Below the pieces are notes generated by a model. That model was given only the letters and a program-made list of their open reading frames with translations, made no database searches and was not told the origin of the DNA. The position numbers and the translations under genes were made by a program. From Acidimicrobiia bacterium (GTDB lineage Bacteria; Actinomycetota; Acidimicrobiia; Acidimicrobiales; Iamiaceae), in the NCBI GenBank assembly GCA_019247975.1, contig JAFBAD010000364.1, positions 1 through 5,594 of the forward strand: a stretch of 5,594 nt of DNA, read 5' to 3'. Below, piece by piece: positions 1-5,594 of the stretch (positions are counted from its first letter, which is position 1; every line of letters begins with the position of its first letter).

Positions 1-1
1 C

Positions 2-1432
<1,431 letters not shown>

Positions 1433-1446
1433 TGGGAACTGGCGAG

Positions 1447-1518
1447 CGCCCTCGGGGCGACTCGAACGCCCGCACACGGCTCCGGAGGCCGATGCTCTAT
1501 CCGCTGAGCTACGAGGGC
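1447..1518 (-). tRNA. tRNA-Arg (anticodon CCG)
   Basis: Read on the minus strand, the sequence folds as a 72-nt cloverleaf. The acceptor stem is GCCCTCG/CGAGGGC with 7 perfect pairs. The D stem is GCTC/GAGC with GG in the loop. The anticodon loop is CTCCGGA, giving anticodon CCG at 1483-1485, which reads the arginine codon CGG. The variable loop is 4 nt. The T stem GGGCG/CGCCC is perfect, with loop TTCGAGT, and the discriminator base is G. The outermost anticodon-stem pair (27-43, bases 1492 and 1476) is a U-U mismatch. The CCA tail is not encoded (CTC follows), so it must be added enzymatically. The gene lies 53 nt downstream of the propeller gene on the same strand. The cognate synthetase gene, argS, is in the same window. 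Confidence 0.95.
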
Positions 1519-1529
1519 AGGGGTCCGCG

Positions 1530-1535
1530 ACCCTA
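1530..1535 (-). promoter_or_regulatory. Candidate -10 box for tRNA-Arg
   Basis: The minus strand carries TAGGGT, a good match to the actinobacterial TANNNT -10 element. It would place the start of transcription about 5 nt upstream of the mature tRNA 5' end. No convincing -35 hexamer is seen at the usual distance. The box overlaps a short inverted repeat, GGGTC-CGC-GACCC at 1521-1533. The tRNA might instead be read through from the propeller gene upstream. Confidence 0.35.
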
Positions 1536-1547
1536 GCGCGACCTCTG

Positions 1548-1567
1548 GGCGGTCCCTCTCGACCGTC
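1548..1567 (-). terminator. Hairpin just after the propeller gene stop
   Basis: Bases 1548-1554 pair with 1561-1567 over 7 positions (six Watson-Crick and one G-T wobble) around a 6-base loop. On the minus strand the hairpin begins 4 bases after the TAG stop of the propeller gene and comes before the tRNA -10 candidate. That is the right place for a terminator separating the two transcripts. No T-run follows, so the call rests on position and pairing only. Confidence 0.35.
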
Positions 1568-1571
1568 GGTG

Positions 1572-2816
1572 CTACTTGGCGGCGAAGGTCACGCCGTACC
1601 CGATGATGGCGGTGGACGACGCCGACGAACCGGCCTCCCACGAGATCCCGAAGGTGTTGGCCTTCGAGGTACCGGACGTGAGCGCCGGTCGCAGGTTGGT
1701 GGCGTAGTACTGCGTGACGAGGAAGCTCGTGGTGTCGATCACGGACGGGCCGGGCCTGACGCGGGCGCCGTACAGGTCGCCTCCCGCCGTCCGGTGGCGG
1801 TCCTGCCACACGACGAGGTAGGTGCCGTTGAAGGCGATGGCCGGGTCCTGCTCGTTGCCGGCCGACTTCGACAGCACCTTGGTCGAGACGTTGTACCCGC
1901 CGTTGAGCGGCTCCACCTCGGCGACGCCGATGTCGACGCCCGTCGATGCGGTGGTGTGCTCGAACGCGACCATGAACTTCTTGCCGTCGGACGCGATGCT
2001 CGGCGCGAGCGACGGGTAGCTCGGCGTGCCGTCCTCGATCGTCCCGGCGAAGTCGTACGCGACCACGCCCGCCCGGCCGAACACGTTCATCCCGATCGAG
2101 GCTTCGTACGGGGTGGCGGCCTCCCAGACGACCATGTACTTGGAGCCGTTCCAGGCGATGTCGGGGTTGTGGTCGTCGATCTTGTTCGACGTCGTGTCAC
2201 GCGACAGGCGGATGCCGAGCCCGTCCAGGACGACGCCCGCCGCGCTCACGCGGTTCACGTAGATGTCGTTCAGGTAGTTGCCGCTGTCCTCGTCGGAGTC
2301 CCACGCCACCGCCCACTGCCCGTCGGCGCCGGCAGCGACCGACGGGTGGATCTCCTTGGCGCCCGTGTCGGCGATGCGCATCGGCGCGCCGACGCTGCCG
2401 GTCTTCGAGACGACCTCTCCGATGACGTCGGAATCGAAGGAGGCCAGCTCCTCCTCGTAGACGACCAGCCAGCTCGAGCCGTTCCAGGCCACGTCGGGGT
2501 CGGTGTGGCTGTGCACGTTGCCGGCGGCGATGAGGAAGGGCGAACCGATCGACTTCGAGTCGGCCGACATGATCCGGCCCCAGATCTCGGAGGCCGACCC
2601 GCCCCCGGGCACCTGGTAGACGACCAGCGTCGTCGACCCGTTGCTGGCGAGGCTCGTGTGGTTGACCCCACCGAAGCCGGTGAGCTGCTGACCGCCGGTG
2701 AAGCCGGGCTTGTTCCTTGGTGTCGACGCGCCTGCGACGTTCCCCGGCGCGACCACCGCCAGGCACACGACGACCGTCGATGCAGCGGCCAGCGCCGCCC
2801 CCCGCAGCTTCTTCAT
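1572..2816 (-). CDS. Exported seven-repeat protein, probable seven-bladed beta-propeller, function unknown
   Basis: I recognise the fold class but not a named family. The preferred start is ATG at 2816, giving 414 residues. It puts a textbook signal peptide at the N terminus: MKKL, a hydrophobic run to about residue 24, and an AGA cleavage site near residue 31. An upstream in-frame GTG at 2834 would add six residues and has no better ribosome site. The Cys in the hydrophobic run lacks a lipobox, so a secreted protein is likelier than a lipoprotein. The mature part has seven repeats at about 53, 106, 157, 217, 271, 324 and 376. The core is P-x-hydrophobic-A-x-N/D-G followed by a V-V-Y/W strand, as in DPDVAWNG and NPDIAWNG. 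Each repeat ends in a D-I-Y-G-like strand. No catalytic motif is evident. An acidic DSDEDSG loop at 173-179 could bind calcium. It is divergent from the receiver gene and may bind a ligand or partner outside the membrane. Confidence 0.88.
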   Translation of the reverse strand: MKKLRGAALAAASTVVVCLAVVAPGNVAGASTPRNKPGFTGGQQLTGFGGVNHTSLASNGSTTLVVYQVPGGGSASEIWGRIMSADSKSIGSPFLIAAGNVHSHTDPDVAWNGSSWLVVYEEELASFDSDVIGEVVSKTGSVGAPMRIADTGAKEIHPSVAAGADGQWAVAWDSDEDSGNYLNDIYVNRVSAAGVVLDGLGIRLSRDTTSNKIDDHNPDIAWNGSKYMVVWEAATPYEASIGMNVFGRAGVVAYDFAGTIEDGTPSYPSLAPSIASDGKKFMVAFEHTTASTGVDIGVAEVEPLNGGYNVSTKVLSKSAGNEQDPAIAFNGTYLVVWQDRHRTAGGDLYGARVRPGPSVIDTTSFLVTQYYATNLRPALTSGTSKANTFGISWEAGSSASSTAIIGYGVTFAAK

Positions 2817-2845
2817 GGGTCCGCACTCAACCACGTCCGCGGTCG

Positions 2846-2858
2846 ACCCGCATCGGGT
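2846..2858. repeat. Short inverted repeat in the divergent intergenic region
   Basis: ACCCG (2846-2850) and CGGGT (2854-2858) are perfect reverse complements around CAT. It lies about 30 bases upstream of the propeller start and about 55 bases upstream of the receiver start. It could be an operator half-site pair or chance in GC-rich DNA. Confidence 0.25.
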
Positions 2859-2885
2859 GAACCCCTATTCGCCGGCTCGGGCGCC

Positions 2886-2899
2886 GAAGGGGGCCCTTC
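2886..2899. repeat. Palindrome just upstream of the receiver-argS-lysA -10 box
   Basis: GAAGGG (2886-2891) and CCCTTC (2894-2899) form a near-continuous 14-base palindrome directly abutting the TAGGAT box at 2900. It occupies the spacer between the -35 and -10 positions, where a bound regulator would affect transcription. As RNA it would make only a small 5-bp hairpin, so a DNA operator is the better reading. No known regulator site is recognised. Confidence 0.35.
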
Positions 2900-2905
2900 T
2901 AGGAT
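2900..2905 (+). promoter_or_regulatory. Candidate -10 box for the receiver-argS-lysA operon (possible leaderless start)
   Basis: TAGGAT fits the actinobacterial TANNNT -10 element. Its last T lies six bases before the GTG at 2912. If the GTG is +1, the box occupies -12 to -7, the standard position, which predicts a leaderless mRNA. No good -35 match is seen at 2877-2882. The same bases contain AGGA (2901-2904), which could instead act as a weak Shine-Dalgarno 7 nt from the GTG. The two readings exclude each other for a given transcript. Confidence 0.45.
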
Positions 2906-2911
2906 GCGGCG

Positions 2912-3286
2912 GTGGCCCAGTCCTCCACGATCCTCGTCGTCGAGGACGATCCGGTGATCCTGGATCTGTTGACCGTGAACTTCGAGCTCGAGGGCTACAC
3001 CGTGGTGCGGGCGGTCGACGGGGCCGACGGCCTCGAGCAGGCACGGGCGCACCGGCCCGACGTCGTGGTCACCGACGTGATGATGCCGAAGCGCAGCGGC
3101 ATCGATCTCCTGCGGGACCTCCGGGCCGACCCCGAGCTCGCCTACGTGCCGGTCATCCTGCTCTCGGCCCGGGCGCTGGCCACCGATGTCCGCGACGGGC
3201 TGGCGGCCGGCGCCGACGACTACATCACCAAGCCGTTCGAACCCGATGACCTCGTCGTCCGGGTCGAGAAGCTCCTCGGGCGCTGA
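2912..3286 (+). CDS. Single-domain response regulator (CheY/REC receiver)
   Basis: This 124-residue protein is a complete phospho-acceptor receiver domain with no output domain. The acidic pocket is Glu11, Asp12 and Asp13 (VVEDD). The phosphorylated residue is Asp55 in VVVTDVMMP. The switch Ser85 is in VILLSA, and Lys107 in DDYITKPF is the conserved lysine, with aromatic Tyr104. All signature residues are present, so it should be phosphorylatable. The start is GTG at 2912. Upstream there is either a TAGGAT box or a weak AGGA. It would act by binding a partner such as a kinase, enzyme or diguanylate-cyclase-type effector, rather than DNA. No histidine kinase is in the window. It is the first gene of a tight operon, with argS starting 7 nt after its stop, which is an unusual neighbour for a signalling protein. 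Confidence 0.95.
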   Translation: MAQSSTILVVEDDPVILDLLTVNFELEGYTVVRAVDGADGLEQARAHRPDVVVTDVMMPKRSGIDLLRDLRADPELAYVPVILLSARALATDVRDGLAAGADDYITKPFEPDDLVVRVEKLLGR

Positions 3287-3289
3287 GGT
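3284..3289 (+). promoter_or_regulatory. Ribosome binding site of argS, overlapping the receiver stop codon
   Basis: TGAGGT contains the GAGG core (3285-3288), five bases from the GTG at 3294. It shares its TGA with the receiver stop codon. This selects the argS start and suggests translational coupling between the two genes. Confidence 0.6.
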
Positions 3290-3293
3290 CACC

Positions 3294-4904
3294 GTGATCC
3301 GCGACGACCTCGTCTCTGCTCTCGCGGCCGCCCTCGCGGCGGTCGGCGTCGACCCGCCCGACAAGGGCATCCAGCTCGAGCGGCCCGCGCGGCGGGAGCA
3401 CGGCGACTGGTCCTCGAACGTCGCGATGATGACGGCCAAGAAGGCCGGGCGGAACCCACGCGAGCTCGCCACCGAGCTGGCCGAGCGCCTCCGCGCCGAC
3501 CCGCCCGCGCACGTCGCCGACGTGAAGGTCGAGGGCGGCGGTTTCGTCAACTTCCACCTCGCGCCGAGCTGGCTGCACGCGGTGCTGGGCGACATCGTCG
3601 AGGCGGGCGACGACGGCTACGCCACGCACACGATCGGCACCGGTGAGCGGGTGATGATCGAGTTCGTCTCGGCCAACCCGACGGGGCCGGTGCACGTCGG
3701 CAACGGCTGGTTCGCCTCGTACGGCGACGCGCTCGGCCGCGTGATGGAGCGGTGCGGCTACCGCGTGCAACGCGAGTACTACGTGAACGACACCGGCGGG
3801 CAGATCCGCGCGCTCGGCGGCAGCATCCTCGCTCGCGCCAAGGGCGAGCCGGTCCCCGAGGGCGGCTACGCGAGCGCGTTCGTCAAGGTTCTGTCGTCCG
3901 CGTACGACGGTCCCGACGACGTGACCGCGGCGGGCCGCTGGGCCGCGGAGCACATCGTCGGCTTCATCCGCCACCAGATGGAGGCGGTCCACATCGACTA
4001 CGACGAGTGGTACAGCCAGGCGTCGATCGAGGATAGCGAGGCGGTCGGTGAGACCGTGGCGCTGCTGGCCGACAAGGGCCTCGTCTTCGAGCGCGACGGC
4101 GCGATGTGGCTGCGCACCGCGGACTTCGGCGACCCCCGCCAGGAGCGGGTCATCCGCAAGGCCGACGGCGACTACACGTACCTCGCCGGCGACCTCGCCT
4201 ACCACCGCAACAAGTTCATGGTCCGCGGGTTCGACCGCGTGATCAACGTGTGGGGCGCCGACCACCACGGGCAGGTCGCCAGCCTCGCCGCCGGTGTCGA
4301 GGCGATGGGCATCGCGCGCGACCGGCTCGAGATCCGCCTCGGCCAGATGATCTCGCTCACCAGCGGACGCATGTCGAAGCGGGCCGGCAACGCGGTCGAC
4401 CTCGACGACCTGGTCGACGAGATCGGCCCCGACGCGATGCGGCTGCTGTCGCTGCTCAACTCGATCGATCAGAGCGTCACGATCGACCTCGACAAGGTGC
4501 GCTCCGAGTCGAAGGAGTCGCCCGTCTACTACGTGCAGTACGCGCACACCCGGATCGCGTCGATCGGACGCGTCGCGGACGAGCGCGGGGTGGTGCGCCG
4601 ACCGCTCGAGTCGGTCGACCTCGGCCTGCTGCAGCACGAGCGCGAGCTCGAGGTGCTGCGGTCGCTCTCGGAGCTGCCCGACGTCGTGCTGCTCGCCTGC
4701 ACGGAGCGCGCTCCGCACAAGGTCGCGACGTGGGTGCGCGAGCTGGCCGACCGCTTCCACGGCTTCTACCACGACTGCTACGTGATGGGTGAGGGCATCG
4801 ATCCTGAGCTCACGCAGGCGCGCCTGTGGCTGGTCGAGGCGGCGCGGGTCGGCTTCAAGGTCGGGCTCGACCTGCTGGGGGTCAGCGCGCCCGAGTCGAT
4901 GTGA
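3294..4904 (+). CDS. argS: Arginyl-tRNA synthetase
   Basis: This class I synthetase attaches arginine to tRNA-Arg in the cytoplasm, using ATP. GTG at 3294 gives 536 residues, a little short but within the usual range, and has a well-placed GAGG. The frame is open further upstream, but that stretch overlaps the receiver gene and looks like shadow sequence. Residues 1 to about 85 form the tRNA D-loop-binding N-terminal domain (EHGDWSSN at 35-42). The catalytic domain has ANPTGPVHVGN, with the HIGH-type motif as HVGN at 134-137, then YVNDTGGQ, WGADHHGQ around 320-327, and a KMSKS-type GRMSKRAGN at 358-366. The DALR anticodon-binding domain starts near 410 (SPVYYVQYAHTRI) and ends in the family-typical LLGVSAPESM. 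It is co-transcribed with the receiver and lysA. A second arginine-charging component, tRNA-Arg(CCG), is 1.8 kb away. Confidence 0.97.
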   Translation: MIRDDLVSALAAALAAVGVDPPDKGIQLERPARREHGDWSSNVAMMTAKKAGRNPRELATELAERLRADPPAHVADVKVEGGGFVNFHLAPSWLHAVLGDIVEAGDDGYATHTIGTGERVMIEFVSANPTGPVHVGNGWFASYGDALGRVMERCGYRVQREYYVNDTGGQIRALGGSILARAKGEPVPEGGYASAFVKVLSSAYDGPDDVTAAGRWAAEHIVGFIRHQMEAVHIDYDEWYSQASIEDSEAVGETVALLADKGLVFERDGAMWLRTADFGDPRQERVIRKADGDYTYLAGDLAYHRNKFMVRGFDRVINVWGADHHGQVASLAAGVEAMGIARDRLEIRLGQMISLTSGRMSKRAGNAVDLDDLVDEIGPDAMRLLSLLNSIDQSVTIDLDKVRSESKESPVYYVQYAHTRIASIGRVADERGVVRRPLESVDLGLLQHERELEVLRSLSELPDVVLLACTERAPHKVATWVRELADRFHGFYHDCYVMGEGIDPELTQARLWLVEAARVGFKVGLDLLGVSAPESM

Positions 4905-4926
4905 GCAGGGCGAACGGTCAGATGCG

Positions 4927-5594
4927 ATGAGCATCCTCCAGGCCTCGCTCCTGCCCGACTCGGCCGAGGTCGGTGCCGACGGGTGGCTGCACATAGGCGG
5001 GTGCCACCTCGGCGCGCTGGCCGACGAGCACGGCACCCCGCTGTTCGTCTACGACGAGGACCACCTGCGGGCCCGCTGCCGGGAGGCGGTCGCCGCGTTC
5101 GGCGACGGCGTCGCGTACGCGACCAAGGCGTTCCTGTGCCGGGCGATGGCTGCGCTCGCGCACGAGGAGGGCATGCACCTCGACGTCGCGACCGGGGGAG
5201 AGCTGCACGTCGCGCGCGCCGCGGGCGTACCGGCGGCGCGCCTCGTCCTCCACGGCAACAACAAGAGCCTCGACGAGCTGCGCCGGGCCCGCCACGCCGG
5301 CGTCGGGCGGATCGTCGTCGACAGCTTCGACGAGCTCGACCGCCTGGACGCGCTGCACGCGGCCGACGGCCTCCGGCCCCCGGTCCTCCTCCGCGTGACG
5401 CCGGGGGTCGAGGCCCACACCCACGAGTTCGTGCGCACCGGTCAGGACGACTCGAAGTTCGGGTTCACGCTCTCGACCGGCGCGGCCGCCGCTGCGATCG
5501 AGCGGGCGCGCACCTCGTCCTCGGTCGAGCTCGTCGGTCTGCACGTGCACATCGGCAGCCAGGTGTTCGTGGCCGACTACTTCCGCCAGGCGGT
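4927..5594 (+). CDS. lysA: Diaminopimelate decarboxylase, 3' end cut by window
   Basis: LysA is a PLP enzyme that decarboxylates meso-diaminopimelate to L-lysine, the last step of bacterial lysine synthesis. The frame is open from ATG 4927 to the right edge. The 222 residues seen are about half of the usual 420-460. Lys67 in YATKAFLC is the expected PLP Schiff-base lysine at the end of the first barrel strand. HGNNKS at 109-114, the TGQDDSKFGF segment, and HVHIGSQ at 206-212 are signatures of fold-type III decarboxylases and favour DapDC over ornithine/arginine decarboxylase. The start is 22 nt after the argS stop. An ATG at 4922 is out of frame and meets a stop at once. No strong Shine-Dalgarno is seen, so translation may depend partly on coupling. 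There is no room for a lysine riboswitch between argS and lysA. In Actinobacteria hom and thr genes often follow, which would be beyond this window. Confidence 0.96.
   Translation, partial: MSILQASLLPDSAEVGADGWLHIGGCHLGALADEHGTPLFVYDEDHLRARCREAVAAFGDGVAYATKAFLCRAMAALAHEEGMHLDVATGGELHVARAAGVPAARLVLHGNNKSLDELRRARHAGVGRIVVDSFDELDRLDALHAADGLRPPVLLRVTPGVEAHTHEFVRTGQDDSKFGFTLSTGAAAAAIERARTSSSVELVGLHVHIGSQVFVADYFRQA

Noticed and set aside
1447..1518. The tRNA as an integration (att) site for a mobile element
   Set aside because: No integrase gene and no direct repeat of the tRNA 3' end were seen in the window.
1569..2957. A 462-codon open frame on the plus strand opposite the propeller gene
   Set aside because: Its translation is low-complexity Arg/Val/Gly/Asp sequence. 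The minus-strand frame has a signal peptide and regular repeats, so that one is the gene.
3186..3293. An N-terminal extension of ArgS to the ATG at 3186
   Set aside because: The 36 extra residues are Ser/Arg-rich, overlap the conserved end of the receiver gene in another frame, and lack a ribosome site. The GTG at 3294 has GAGG five bases upstream.
4905..4926. A possible lysine riboswitch or attenuator before lysA
   Set aside because: Only 22 bases separate argS and lysA, and no hairpin or leader peptide fits there.
3225..5036. A 603-codon open frame on the minus strand opposite argS
   Set aside because: It is antisense to argS, which has all its family motifs. The translation is rich in Arg, Val, Asp and His with no recognisable domain, as expected for a GC-rich shadow frame.

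Overview
The window is GC-rich DNA whose gene content points to a high-GC actinobacterium. The main clue is the argS-lysA pair, which is a gene order familiar from Actinobacteria. An environmental or Acidimicrobiia-like lineage is possible, but that is inference only. No mobile element, CRISPR array, phage gene or integration scar is visible.

Layout, left to right. (1) Bases 2-1432, plus strand: the C-terminal ~85% of a GMC-family FAD-dependent oxidoreductase, cut by the left edge. (2) Bases 1447-1518, minus strand: a complete tRNA-Arg with anticodon CCG, 14 nt from the GMC stop and convergent with it. (3) Bases 1572-2816, minus strand: an exported protein with a signal peptide and seven repeats of about 53 residues, best read as a seven-bladed beta-propeller of unknown function. 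(4) Bases 2817-2911: a 95-nt divergent intergenic region with two small inverted repeats and a good -10 hexamer for the rightward operon. (5) Bases 2912-5594, plus strand: a tight operon of a stand-alone response-regulator receiver domain, arginyl-tRNA synthetase (argS) and diaminopimelate decarboxylase (lysA). lysA runs off the right edge. The gaps are 7 and 22 nt.

How the genes fit together. argS charges tRNA-Arg, and lysA makes lysine from meso-diaminopimelate, which is also a cell-wall precursor. This is a housekeeping translation and amino-acid operon. The less usual element is the output-less receiver as its first gene. Its GTG start sits exactly where transcription would begin from a TAGGAT -10 box, so its mRNA may be leaderless. 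The GMC enzyme and the propeller protein have no evident link to the operon. I see mostly ordinary chromosomal genes. The points worth a second look are the receiver-argS-lysA linkage, the possible leaderless start, the uncharacterised secreted propeller, and hairpins flanking the tRNA, one of them inside the end of the GMC reading frame.
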